DNA from: Roseiarcus sp963749715
GTDB lineage: Bacteria; Pseudomonadota; Alphaproteobacteria; Rhizobiales; Beijerinckiaceae
Direction: 5' to 3'
NCBI GenBank assembly: GCA_963749715.1
Contig: CAVVNR010000004.1
Location: 248,001 to 312,000 of the forward strand
DNA length: 64,000 nt
The notes under the pieces were generated by a model, which saw nothing but the letters and a program-made list of their open reading frames with translations, had not been told where the DNA came from and did not search any database. Each line of letters opens with the position of its first letter. Within the stretch, counting starts at the first letter, position 1. Positions 42,717-51,516 of the stretch are shown piece after piece. The position numbers were made by a program, and so were the translations under genes.

Positions 42717-44315
42717 TCAAAACGGGTGGTACTGGAACATCCAGGTCTCGGTCACCGTCTCGGCGCCCGACTTGAGGAAGGCGCGCAGCTCGACCGGGTC
42801 AGTCCCCGTGACGATGAGGTCGAACTGCGCTCGCCAGTGGCCGGCGACGCCGTCAGGGACCGCCTCGATGAGCTGGTAAGGGCCGAAGGCGCCGCGCGAC
42901 GCCGACACGACGAGGTCTGGCTTGACGCCGAAGGGAAGCTCGGCCAGGGGGCCGCCGAGGAACTCGACCATGAACTTCCTTACCCCCTTGGGGCGCGGCT
43001 GGCCCGGCTGGCCGCCCCGCCCGAGGCGAGTCGCCGATACGACCGCAAGCTTGCTCGGGTAGGGCTCGTTCGCGAGCCAGTGAAGGCGGTAGTTGAGATT
43101 GAGCTCGGCGCCTGCTTGCACCGGCTCGGCCGGCACCCACATCGCCACGACGTTGTCGTGGATCTCGTCGTCGGTCGGGATTTCGCACAGTTGGATCGAG
43201 CCCTTGCCCCAGCCCTCCCCGCTCGGGCCCGGCAGCGGCTCGACCCACAGGCTGGGGCGCCGGTCGTAGAAGACTCCGTCGAGATAGTGGTCGAACACCC
43301 GGTCCCGCTGCAAAAGCCCGAACCCCCGCGGATTGTTGTCCAGGAAGGCCGAGACCATGATGCGCGGCGGATTGTTGAGCGGTCGCCACAGCCGCTCGCC
43401 GTTGCCCGACCACATCGCCAGACCGTCCGAATCGTGGACCTCCGGACGCCAGTCGATCGCCGTCTCCTTCTTGGTCTCGGAGAACCAGTACATTGAGGTC
43501 AACGGCGCGATGCCGAAGCGCGAGACCTGGGCGCGCGTGAACATCGTCGCCTGGATGTCCATCACCACGCCCCTGGCGCGGGTCATCAGGAAGCGGAACG
43601 CGCCAACGATCGAGGGGCCCTCCATCAGCGCGTAAAGCGTCATCGTGTCTCCGTCCGGAGCGGAATCGATGAAAAAGTCGGTGAAGTCCGGAAACTCTTC
43701 CGGGCGATCGGCGACCGCGACGTCGAGCGCGACGCCGCGCGAGGAGAGGCCGTATTGCCTGAGCTCGCCGATGGCGCGGAAATAGGCGGCGCCGAGAAAG
43801 GCGACCCAGTCGTTCTTGCGCCAATCGAGCACGCCGTCGCGCGCTTCCTGCACGCGCAGGCCGGCAAAGCCGGCGCCCTTCGGCAGATCTCGCGCTGGCG
43901 AATTGGCGGGCATGTCGAAATAGGACTGCTCGTAGATGATCTGGCGCGCCACGTCGCCCTCAACGACGTGCATCCTGACCGCCTTTTGGAAGAACAGGCC
44001 GAGATGGAAAAACGTCACCGGATAACGCCCCGGCCCGTTGACGAAGAGGGCGAAATCGTCGCGGTAGCGGATTTTTCCCCACTCTTCGTAATTGATCTTT
44101 TGCAAGACCTCCGGCGCGGGGCGAGCTGGGGCGGCATAGGGACCATGAGCCCGATCGCGGGCCTGTGATTTGAGGAGGTCATAGTTGAAAGGGATCGGCG
44201 AATCGTATTGTAGGCCATCCGACTGAGCGGCGAACGCCTCGCCGAGCGCGTTCATCGCCGCCGCGGATGCGGCCGCGCCTTTGAGCAGCGTGCGGCGATC
44301 TAGGCTCTCCGACAT
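42717..44315 (-). CDS. opgD: Periplasmic glucan biosynthesis protein OpgD/MdoD
   Basis: 532 residues with a Tat signal (LDRRTLLKGAAASAAAMNALGEAFA). The MdoG superfamily domain is present: PIPFNYDLLKSQARDRA, YEEWGKIRYRD, FFHLGLFFQKAVRMHVV, LTSMYWFSETK, RPEVHDSDGLAMWSGNGERLWRPL and the C-terminal Ig-like part with NLNYRLHWL. The Tat signal points to OpgD rather than Sec-exported OpgG. It shapes osmoregulated or cyclic glucans in the periplasm. Length is normal. Confidence 0.9.
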   Translation of the reverse strand: MSESLDRRTLLKGAAASAAAMNALGEAFAAQSDGLQYDSPIPFNYDLLKSQARDRAHGPYAAPARPAPEVLQKINYEEWGKIRYRDDFALFVNGPGRYPVTFFHLGLFFQKAVRMHVVEGDVARQIIYEQSYFDMPANSPARDLPKGAGFAGLRVQEARDGVLDWRKNDWVAFLGAAYFRAIGELRQYGLSSRGVALDVAVADRPEEFPDFTDFFIDSAPDGDTMTLYALMEGPSIVGAFRFLMTRARGVVMDIQATMFTRAQVSRFGIAPLTSMYWFSETKKETAIDWRPEVHDSDGLAMWSGNGERLWRPLNNPPRIMVSAFLDNNPRGFGLLQRDRVFDHYLDGVFYDRRPSLWVEPLPGPSGEGWGKGSIQLCEIPTDDEIHDNVVAMWVPAEPVQAGAELNLNYRLHWLANEPYPSKLAVVSATRLGRGGQPGQPRPKGVRKFMVEFLGGPLAELPFGVKPDLVVSASRGAFGPYQLIEAVPDGVAGHWRAQFDLIVTGTDPVELRAFLKSGAETVTETWMFQYHPF

Positions 44316-44392
44316 ACCAACCTCTCCGATCGGGCGCCCTCCTTACGTGATTCTCCCAGATCGGAGAATCCGCCTCGAGCGTCCCTATTGGC

Positions 44393-45094
44393 TCACAGAC
44401 GCACGAAAGTGAGGTAAACGGACCCCCTGCCCTCCTTGCGAGCCTTGGCCTCATAACGTGTCGGACGCCATTCGGGCCAGGGACGACGCCAATCGTCGGC
44501 TCGGTTCGCGGTCCAGCGGAACTGAGACGACGCGAGAAATCGCGCGAGCGTCCAGCCGGCGTAGTCATCGACGTCGGTGGCGAAGCGCAGTTCGCCTCCC
44601 GTTCGCATCACGCGCGCCAGCGCCTCGATCATGCCTGCGGCGACGATGCGCCGCTTGTGGTGCCGTCGCTTTGGCCAGGGGTCGGGGTAGAGAATGAAAA
44701 CGCGCGAAAAGAATCCGTTCGGCGCGGCCTCGACAAGGGTTTGGGCATCGCCGCGCCGCAGGCGCACATTGGCGAGTTGCTCGCGTTTGAGGCCGGCGAG
44801 CACGGCGGCGACGCCGTTGAGAAACGGTTCACAGCCGACGACCGCCACATCCGGATTGGCCTTCGCCTGCTCGACCAGATGTTCGCCGGCGCCGAAACCG
44901 ATCTCTAGCCAGATTTCCCGCGGGGGCGGCGCGGCCAGAGCCAGCCGCCCGACCAGCGCCTCCGGAGCGATCGAATACAGCGGCAGCGTCTCGGCAAGCA
45001 GGCGTTCCTGCCCGGCGCGAAGCGCCTTGCCCCGGCTGCGTCCATAGAGGCTGCGAACGAGCGTTGGGCCTTTCCGTCCGCCGTTCGCAGTCAT
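44393..45094 (-). CDS. trmB: tRNA (guanine-N7)-methyltransferase
   Basis: 233 residues from ATG 45094 (MTANGGRKGPTLVRSLYGRSRGK). SAM-binding motif EIGFGAGEH, then GCEPFLNGVAAVL, and the TrmB hallmark FILYPDPWPKRRHHKRR (DPWPK..H.KRR). A C-terminal TDVDDYAGWTL and TRYEAKARKEGR complete the family pattern. It methylates G46 of tRNA. It follows metK at a 22-base distance on the same strand, a common alphaproteobacterial pairing. Confidence 0.93.
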   Translation of the reverse strand: MTANGGRKGPTLVRSLYGRSRGKALRAGQERLLAETLPLYSIAPEALVGRLALAAPPPREIWLEIGFGAGEHLVEQAKANPDVAVVGCEPFLNGVAAVLAGLKREQLANVRLRRGDAQTLVEAAPNGFFSRVFILYPDPWPKRRHHKRRIVAAGMIEALARVMRTGGELRFATDVDDYAGWTLARFLASSQFRWTANRADDWRRPWPEWRPTRYEAKARKEGRGSVYLTFVRL

Positions 45095-45116
45095 GGATTC
45101 CGCGGGCGCGCGTCGT

Positions 45117-46304
45117 TCAGGCCAACGCGCGTAGCGAATCCGCGAGATCGGTCTTTTCCCAGGAAAAGCCGCCGTCGGCCTCGGGCGCGCGACCGAAGTG
45201 GCCATAGGCAGAGGTCCGCGCGAAGATCGGACGGTTCAGGCTCAGGTGCTCGCGAATGCCTCGCGGGGTCAGATTCATGACCTCCATCAGCGCCGTCTCC
45301 AGCTTCGCTTCATCGATTTGCCCGGTCTCATGCAGGTTGGCGTAGATCGACAGCGGGCGCGCGACCCCGATGGCGTAGGAAAGCTGGAGGGTGCAGCGAT
45401 CGGCGAGGCCTGCCGCGACGACGTTCTTGGCAAGATAGCGCGCCGCATATGCCGCAGAGCGGTCGACTTTGGTGGGGTCCTTGCCGGAGAAAGCGCCGCC
45501 CCCGTGCGGGGCCGCGCCCCCGTATGTGTCGACGATGATCTTCCGGCCGGTGAGGCCGCAGTCGCCATCCGGCCCTCCGATGAAGAACTTGCCGGTCGGG
45601 TTGATGTGCCAGACGGTCTTGGCTGTGATCCAGCCGAGCGGCAGCGCCGCCTCGACATAGGGGCGCACGAGCTTGGCGACGTCCTCGGAGCTCAGAGATT
45701 CGTCAAGATGCTGATGCGAGACGACGATCTGGGTCGCCTCGACCGGCTTGCCGTTGTGGTACCGTACGGTGACTTGGCTTTTTGCGTCCGGTCCGAGCGT
45801 CTTTTCGGCGCCGGAATGGCGCGCCTTCGAGATCGCGCGGAGGATTTCATGAGCATAATAGAGCGGCGCGGGCATGAATTCGGGCGTTTCGCGACAGGCG
45901 TAGCCGAACATGATGCCTTGGTCGCCGGCGCCCTCGTCCTTGTTGCCGGCCGCGTCGACGCCCTGGGCGATGTCGGCGGACTGGGCGTGCAGCAGAATTT
46001 CGATATTGGCGTTGCGCCAATGAAAGCCGGCCTGTTCATAGCCGATGTCCTTAATCGCTTTGCGCACGGTCGCGTCGATCTCGTCGCTTGAGATTTTCGG
46101 CCCCCGGACCTCGCCGGCGACGATGACTCGGTTCGTCGTAGCGAGCGTCTCGCAAGCGACGCGAATTTGATAGGGATCGATGCCAGCCTTGACACCCTCG
46201 CGGAAAAACAGATCGACGATTTCGTCAGAAATCCGGTCACAAACCTTGTCCGGGTGCCCCTCGGACACGGATTCACTGGTGAACTCGTAGTATTGACGAG
46301 TCAT
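45117..46304 (-). CDS. metK: S-adenosylmethionine synthetase
   Basis: 395 residues from ATG 46304, with CAGGAGAA upstream. Signatures are FTSESVSEGHPDKVCDRISDEIVD, the ATP-binding GAGDQGIMFGYACRETPEFMP, the flexible loop DAKSQVTVRY and GGGAFSGKDPTKVDRSAAYAARY. It makes the methyl donor from methionine and ATP. A GC-rich hairpin (GCCGCC/GGCGGC, five-base loop) lies in the leader near 46329-46345. I could not fit a SAM riboswitch. Confidence 0.95.
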   Translation of the reverse strand: MTRQYYEFTSESVSEGHPDKVCDRISDEIVDLFFREGVKAGIDPYQIRVACETLATTNRVIVAGEVRGPKISSDEIDATVRKAIKDIGYEQAGFHWRNANIEILLHAQSADIAQGVDAAGNKDEGAGDQGIMFGYACRETPEFMPAPLYYAHEILRAISKARHSGAEKTLGPDAKSQVTVRYHNGKPVEATQIVVSHQHLDESLSSEDVAKLVRPYVEAALPLGWITAKTVWHINPTGKFFIGGPDGDCGLTGRKIIVDTYGGAAPHGGGAFSGKDPTKVDRSAAYAARYLAKNVVAAGLADRCTLQLSYAIGVARPLSIYANLHETGQIDEAKLETALMEVMNLTPRGIREHLSLNRPIFARTSAYGHFGRAPEADGGFSWEKTDLADSLRALA

Positions 46305-46431
46305 ATTCACGATTCTCCTGGTGGCGCCCGCCGCCAACACGGCGGCCGCGCGGATATCCCTGGCCGCGCAGGCGCCGCTTTTGACAGCGGGCGTTCGGTG
46401 CGTCAAGCCAAATCTGGCCGGATCGTTCGCT

Positions 46432-46857
46432 TTACCGAACGGATGACTCGCCGCCGCCCTCGTCGTCCGCCGACGCCAATGAAATCACAAGATCAACAAT
46501 CCTGCGACGCACCCTGGGGTCGCGAACGCGCAAAAAAGCGCGATTGAGCTGCAAGCCTTCAGTCGATGCGAGGAAATCGACGACATAGGACTGCGTCGAG
46601 TCTTCGGCAAAGCCGGGATTAGCCGATTGCGCGGGAGCGCCTTCGAAGAAATACCCTGGTGATACTTCAAGGACCCTAGCGGTATGTTGAAGACGACTTG
46701 CGCTTATCCGATTCGATCCTTTTTCGTACTTCTGGATCTGTTGGAATGTCACGCCGAGAAGGTCGCCAAGCCTGCTCTGGCTCATCCCCAGCATTGTCCG
46801 GCGCATCCGCAACCGCGCGCCGACATACACATCGACAATGTTGGACGATTTGGACAT
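46432..46857 (-). CDS. Xre/HipB-type transcriptional regulator
   Basis: 141 residues. The helix-turn-helix is VGARLRMRRTMLGMSQSRLGDLLGVTFQQIQKYEKGSNRISASRLQ, a pattern widespread in Rhizobiales, often upstream of metK. The C-terminus (DFLASTEGLQLNRAFLRVRDPRVRRRIVDLVISLA) is the usual dimer helix of this subgroup. Its stop is 127 bases from the metK start, so the two are probably linked. Confidence 0.9.
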   Translation of the reverse strand: MSKSSNIVDVYVGARLRMRRTMLGMSQSRLGDLLGVTFQQIQKYEKGSNRISASRLQHTARVLEVSPGYFFEGAPAQSANPGFAEDSTQSYVVDFLASTEGLQLNRAFLRVRDPRVRRRIVDLVISLASADDEGGGESSVR

Positions 46858-46986
46858 CAGTTCTCGCCCCTTTGGTCCTCGTCCGTCGTCGGCGGCTGTT
46901 CGCTGGAACCAACTGACCTAAGGGAAAGCAGATACCCGACGCTCGGATAGCGCGCAAGCAACCAATATTGCAATCGCAAATCCTCG

Positions 46987-48606
46987 TTAACTCCGGCGCT
47001 TGCCGGCCAGCGCCGCGGCTAAGAACGCCAATCCGATCAGCGCCGCCCCGGCCGACCCCAAGCGCGATTGCCAGGTCGGCGGAAGCGCCTCGGGCAATTC
47101 GGCGTCAAGGACGCCCTCGGCGCCGAGGGGCGCGGCGACGATCTCGCGGCCGAAGCCGTCGAGCACCGCGGAGATCCCGGAATTGGCGTCGCGGACCAGC
47201 GGCGCGCCGAGCTCGATGGCGCGCAGCCGGGCTTGCGCGAAGTGCTGATAGGGGCCGGGCGTCTCGCCGAACCAGGCGTCGTCGGTGACGTTCAACAGCC
47301 AGCGCGGCCGCTCCGCGCCCGAGACGAGGCCGCCCACTTCAATCGGAAAGATCGCCTCATAGCAGACGAGCGGCATGGCGTCCGGCAAGCCGGGAATCTT
47401 GAGGGCGCGGGGACCCGCGCCCGGCGCGAATCCGCCGGGAATGTCGACGAACTGCGTGATGCGCGCCTTCTCAAGCATGCTTTCGAACGGCACATACTCG
47501 CCGAACGGGACGAGGTGCTGCTTGTCGTAGCGCTCCGGCGAGAGCCCGTCGCTGCCGACGATTGCGATCGAATTGAAGTAGCGCGGCGGCCCGCTTCCGC
47601 CGTCCTCGCGCCGCGCTGCGCCGGTGATCAGCGTCGCCCCGCCGCGCAAGAAGCCGGCAATGTCGGCAAGCGCCCGCTGGTCGCGCGCCAGGAGGAACGG
47701 AAACGCCGACTCGGGCCAGATCAAATGGGTGACGTCGCCAACCCCGGATCGATCCGGCGCGGTCGCGCGCTCCGACAGGTCGAAGTAGCGGCGCAGGATC
47801 GCGTCCCTGTTTTCCGGCGAGAACGATGCGTCCTGGCCGACGTCGGGCTGGATGAGGCGCAGCTTCACCCCCGGGAGAGTCGCGCTGGCCGGCGCCGCGA
47901 GCCGGAACGCGCCGAAGGCGGCGATAAGCGCGAGCGCCAGCGCGGCGGCGGCGGCGGGGGCAAGTGCGAGCCGGCCCTCGCCGACCCGCCACAGCGTCGC
48001 AGGCGCGGCGAAGATGGCGATGGTCAGGAACGTGAGGCCGTGCAGGCCGACGAGCGAGGCGATCTGGGCCAGCGCCAGATTGCTCCCCAGCGCCATGCCG
48101 AGGTCGTTCCAGGGAAAGCCGGTGAAGAGGAGGCCGCGCGCCCATTCGGCGAGCCCGAGCCCGAAAGCGAGGGCGAAAACGCGCTGAGGTCCCGGCGACC
48201 ACAAGAGGCGGGCGACCGCAAAACCGGCGGCCGGAAAGACAGCGAGAGCCGCGGGCAAAGCGACGACGCCGAGCGGCAGCGCCCAGGCGAATCTGTCGGC
48301 CTCGACCAGGAAGGCCGCCCCGACCCACCAGAGCCCGGCGAGAAAATAGCCGAAGCCCATCCACCAGCCGGCGCCGAAGGCGGCGCGCATCGAGGCGGCC
48401 AGCCTGCGTCCGGCCCCGCGATCCTGCGCTCCGTCGATCAGCCAGACCGCGACAGTGAGCGGTACGGCGATGAGGGCGAAGAGGGAAAACGGCGGCAGCG
48501 CCAGCGCGCCGATCGCGCCCGAAACGAAGGCGATGGCGCGCCGGCGCCAACCCCAGGACAGAATGACCCCCTCGACCAGCGAGGCCAGAGCATTGGCGCG
48601 GGGCAT
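46987..48606 (-). CDS. lnt: Apolipoprotein N-acyltransferase
   Basis: About 539 residues from ATG 48606; ATG 48675 would add 23 hydrophilic residues, and neither has a good ribosome site. Eight or so N-terminal membrane helices precede the nitrilase-like domain. Its catalytic triad is visible: Glu in LIWPESAFPF, Lys in YDKQHLVPFGEYVPFE, Cys in LVCYEAIFP. It adds the third acyl chain to lipoproteins at the periplasmic face of the inner membrane. It lies in the usual alphaproteobacterial order next to an Xre gene and metK. Confidence 0.9.
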   Translation of the reverse strand: MPRANALASLVEGVILSWGWRRRAIAFVSGAIGALALPPFSLFALIAVPLTVAVWLIDGAQDRGAGRRLAASMRAAFGAGWWMGFGYFLAGLWWVGAAFLVEADRFAWALPLGVVALPAALAVFPAAGFAVARLLWSPGPQRVFALAFGLGLAEWARGLLFTGFPWNDLGMALGSNLALAQIASLVGLHGLTFLTIAIFAAPATLWRVGEGRLALAPAAAAALALALIAAFGAFRLAAPASATLPGVKLRLIQPDVGQDASFSPENRDAILRRYFDLSERATAPDRSGVGDVTHLIWPESAFPFLLARDQRALADIAGFLRGGATLITGAARREDGGSGPPRYFNSIAIVGSDGLSPERYDKQHLVPFGEYVPFESMLEKARITQFVDIPGGFAPGAGPRALKIPGLPDAMPLVCYEAIFPIEVGGLVSGAERPRWLLNVTDDAWFGETPGPYQHFAQARLRAIELGAPLVRDANSGISAVLDGFGREIVAAPLGAEGVLDAELPEALPPTWQSRLGSAGAALIGLAFLAAALAGKRRS

Positions 48607-48776
48607 GATGGCGGAATCGGCAAGGCTCAAGGAACCATCTCTCTCGTGGGCCGTCGAATCATCCTCGCCGACCATAGCCCGAACGGGGACGGCGTTCGAC
48701 CTGGCGACGCCGGCCTCCAGCCTCGCCCGTCATCGGGACGGGCGAGGCGAAAGGCGACGCCGGCCGCAAGATATGT

Positions 48777-48874
48777 CCAAGCACGGCCAAGTCCAGCCAA
48801 GCAGGTCCGAACAACATTGCTTGGGCTTGCTTGGCCTTTTTCGTTCGAATTTAGCCTTTTCAAAGGCTTGCGGC
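48777..48874 (-). repeat. Dispersed intergenic repeat, copy 3 of 3
   Basis: On the minus strand it begins GCCGCAAGCCTTTGAAAAGG, then CGAACGAAAAAGGCCAAGC and ends in TGCTTGG blocks. It aligns along its length with 42544-42642 and lies directly behind the HTH gene stop. Confidence 0.65.
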
Positions 48875-48883
48875 CAATCCAAC

Positions 48884-49429
48884 CTAATTTTTTTCCTCCT
48901 CGGGCGGCTGGGCCCCGCCTGCCGCGGCGTCGCCTTCGGTCGCGCCTGGTTCGTCCACGAGCATACCCATCTTCCTGAGGTGTTCCTCCGCCGCCGCCCG
49001 CATCACTTCGTCGACGCCGAGGTTGGCGGCGACGCGGTTGAGCTTGTCGAGCAACCTCTTGCGGGCTTCCTGGTCGTAATCCTGATTGGCGTCGGCGACC
49101 CGCTGATAGCGGTCGAGGCGGTCGAGCACCTTGAGGTAAGGCCCGATGGCGGTCACGTCTCCCGCGTTGACGGCGAGAGCGGCAAGCTGCATGACCGGCG
49201 CGAGGCGATCCAATTGCAGCTTTGCATGTTCTGCGCCGCTGTCGATCGAGCGTTTCTGCAACACCTCGGCGACGATCTGGCGGATGCGCTCGCTGGTCAC
49301 GCCCTCGTCGGCAGCAATTTCCTCGTAGCTCAGTCCCTCGCGCAGCCGCGCGAAAATGCGTCGCCGGCGCAAGACCATGCCGTGCGGCCCCAACCGCCGG
49401 CGCTCGACGGGCGCCATTTCCGGATCCAC
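48884..49429 (-). CDS. Helix-turn-helix protein, sigma region 4-like
   Basis: 181 residues. Residues ~20-60 hold an HTH resembling sigma-70 region 4: FARLREGLSYEEIAADEGVTSERIRQIVAEVLQKR. The middle is helical (LDRLAPVMQLAALAVNAGDVTAIGPYLKVLDRLDRYQRV) and the tail is acidic and alanine-rich. It is too short for a sigma factor and has no region 2. It may be a phage-type or plasmid-type regulator or a terminase-small-subunit-like protein. The function is unknown. Confidence 0.7.
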   Translation of the reverse strand: MDPEMAPVERRRLGPHGMVLRRRRIFARLREGLSYEEIAADEGVTSERIRQIVAEVLQKRSIDSGAEHAKLQLDRLAPVMQLAALAVNAGDVTAIGPYLKVLDRLDRYQRVADANQDYDQEARKRLLDKLNRVAANLGVDEVMRAAAEEHLRKMGMLVDEPGATEGDAAAGGAQPPEEEKN

Positions 49430-49567
49430 TCCGACCTCTCTTTCCGCGCCGCTCGCGCCTGTTAAGGGAAAACGCCAATAGATAGCATATATTCTGAAAA
49501 ACGTAAAGAGGATTTTGGCGCTGATAGGGGTTTGGGCAGGTTCTGCCGACTGCGCCTTTCCGCCCTG

Positions 49568-49728
49568 CCGTCATGGCCCGGCTTGTCCCGGCCACCCACG
49601 CCGCACTGCCGCAAGGACGAGTCTTGTATCGGCGCCGCCAGCCGCAAAAACCTGCAAAACGCAAGATGTTTCAACTTCTTGCGCCTAAAATCGTGGATGG
49701 CCGGGACGAGCCCGGCCATGACGGATTG
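49568..49728. repeat. Inverted pair of REP-like palindromes
   Basis: 49568-49602 (CCGTCATGGCCCGGCTTGTC...) and 49691-49728 (CGTGGATGGCCGGGACGAGC...CATGACGG) are inverted copies of one ~33-bp palindromic unit common in alphaproteobacterial intergenic DNA. The rest of 49430-49889 holds no gene. An AT-rich stretch at 49475-49510 is the likely promoter of the HTH gene. Confidence 0.7.
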
Positions 49729-49889
49729 AGACCCGCCCGCGGATTTTCCTGGAAGGCTGTTTTGCTGACCTGGTCCTGGCCGCTGTAGCCTGCCCTAACC
49801 TGGAAACCGGGCTTGCATGGGCTTTTGAACCACCCCGGTGGGCTGCAATCCAGGTGCGGGTCCTCAATTCTGAATCGCGGGAGATGCTC

Positions 49890-51287
49890 GTGTCTCAGCC
49901 GGAACCATTCGATGTCTTGATCCTGGGCAGCGGAGGCGGCGGCAAGCTCACCGCCTGGCACATGGCGCGATCGGGCCGACGGACTGCGGTCGTCGAGCGC
50001 AAATGGATCGGCGGATCGTGCCCCAACATCGCATGCTTACCCAGCAAGAATGAGATTCACAGCGCCGAGGTCGCGCATCTGGCGCGCAACGGCGCCGACT
50101 TTGGCGTGATGACCGGCCCGGTCAAGGTCGACATGGCGAAGGTTCGTCAGCGCAAGCGCGCCATGGTCCAGGCGCTCGTCGACGCGCATTTGAAGAACTA
50201 CAAAGAAAGCGGCGCCGAACTCGTCATGGGGACCGGGCGCTTTGTCGCGCCGAAGACGCTCGAAGTCGGTCTCAACGACGGGGGGACACGCACGCTGACC
50301 GGCGGTCAGGTCTTTCTCAATGTTGGGACGCGCGCAGCCATTCCAAACGTCCCGGGTCTCGAAGCCGCCAGGCCGCTGACCCACATCGAGGCTCTCGAGC
50401 TCGACATTTTGCCGGAGCATCTGGTCGTGATCGGCGGCGGATATTCCGGCCTCGAATTGGCGCAGGCCTATCGTCGTTTCGGCAGCGAAGTGACGATCGT
50501 CGAGGCCGGGCCTCAGCTCATGGGCAGGGAGGATTCCGACGCCTCGCACGAAGTCCGGCGGATTCTCGCCGGCGAAGGCATAGCAATCCATGTTCCCGCC
50601 GAACTCATCAAGGTGAGCGGCCAATCCGGAACCGGAGTCAGCATCGCCCTGCGCACAAGCTCCGGCGAACAGACGATCGAAGGCAGCCACATTCTGGTCG
50701 CAGCGGGCCGCGTTCCGAATACCGCGGGCGCTGGGCTCGACAAAGCCGGCGTCGAGCTGGACGGTCGCGGCTACGTTCGCGTCAACGAGCGGCTGGAGAC
50801 GAGCGCGCCGGACGTCTGGGCGCTCGGCGATTGCGCCGGCAGTCCGCTGTTCACCCACATATCCGAAGACGACTTTCGCATCGTTCGCGACAATCTCGCC
50901 GGGGGGCGACGCAGCACGCGCGACCGGCTCGTTCCCTATTGCATGTTCACCGATCCGCCGCTGGCGCACGTTGGCTTGAGCGAACGCGAAGCGGAACGTC
51001 TGGGCGCAAAGACGCGGATCGCCAAGTTTCCGATGAGCGGAGTGCTGCGCGCCCAGGCGACCGGTGAGACTGAAGGCTTCATGAAGGCTCTTGTCGGAGA
51101 AAGCGACGATCGCATTCTCGGCTTCACCATGATCGGCGCCCAGGCTGGAGAAGTGATGGCGGTCGTGCACACGGCAATGATGGCTGACTTGCCATATACG
51201 CGACTGAGAGAAGCCGACTTCGCGCATCCGACCTTCGCCGAGGGGCTGGGCTTCCTGTTCTCCAACGTGCCGGCTCGGTCGATCTGA
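49890..51287 (+). CDS. FAD-dependent disulfide oxidoreductase (mercuric reductase-like)
   Basis: About 465 residues. GTG 49890 is favoured because GGGAG lies six bases upstream; ATG 49884 is the alternative. FAD-binding FDVLILGSGGGGKLTAW, redox-active GGSCPNIACLPSK, NAD-binding VVIGGGYSGLELA and the second FAD motif VWALGDC are all present. The C-terminal dimer interface reads HPTFAEGL. The active-site disulfide has the motif CPNIAC rather than the usual CLNVGC/CVNVGC, so the substrate is uncertain. It lacks a heavy-metal N-terminal domain. Confidence 0.85.
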   Translation: MSQPEPFDVLILGSGGGGKLTAWHMARSGRRTAVVERKWIGGSCPNIACLPSKNEIHSAEVAHLARNGADFGVMTGPVKVDMAKVRQRKRAMVQALVDAHLKNYKESGAELVMGTGRFVAPKTLEVGLNDGGTRTLTGGQVFLNVGTRAAIPNVPGLEAARPLTHIEALELDILPEHLVVIGGGYSGLELAQAYRRFGSEVTIVEAGPQLMGREDSDASHEVRRILAGEGIAIHVPAELIKVSGQSGTGVSIALRTSSGEQTIEGSHILVAAGRVPNTAGAGLDKAGVELDGRGYVRVNERLETSAPDVWALGDCAGSPLFTHISEDDFRIVRDNLAGGRRSTRDRLVPYCMFTDPPLAHVGLSEREAERLGAKTRIAKFPMSGVLRAQATGETEGFMKALVGESDDRILGFTMIGAQAGEVMAVVHTAMMADLPYTRLREADFAHPTFAEGLGFLFSNVPARSI

Positions 51288-51396
51288 ACAGGGGCGAGCG
51301 TGAGTCTCGAATGATTGGCCGCGACAGGAGCGACCGGGCGTCTCGCGGGCCGCGTTCGTCAGCTAGGAGCCAATTGCGTTTGGATCGAACCGAGGT

Positions 51397-51486
51397 CGTC
51401 ATTGCGAGCGAAGCGAAGCAATCCAGGGATCGTAGAGCGCCCTTCTTTCTCTGGATTGCTTCGTCGCCGCGCTCCTCGCAATGACG
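51397..51486. repeat. Long imperfect palindrome (intergenic repeat)
   Basis: Arms CGTCATTGCGAGCG..AAGCAATCCAG and CTGGATTGCTTCG..CTCGCAATGACG face each other across ~25 bases. This is a frequent rhizobial REP type. It lies between convergent genes and may serve as a bidirectional terminator. Confidence 0.7.
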
Positions 51487-51516
51487 ATCCTATTCCGACG
51501 CAACGTGCTCCTGGGC

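Noticed and set aside
46305..46431. SAM riboswitch upstream of metK
   Set aside because: I see only a simple GC-rich hairpin, not the conserved core or pseudoknot of SAM-II/SAM-V classes. An Infernal scan with Rfam models would decide.
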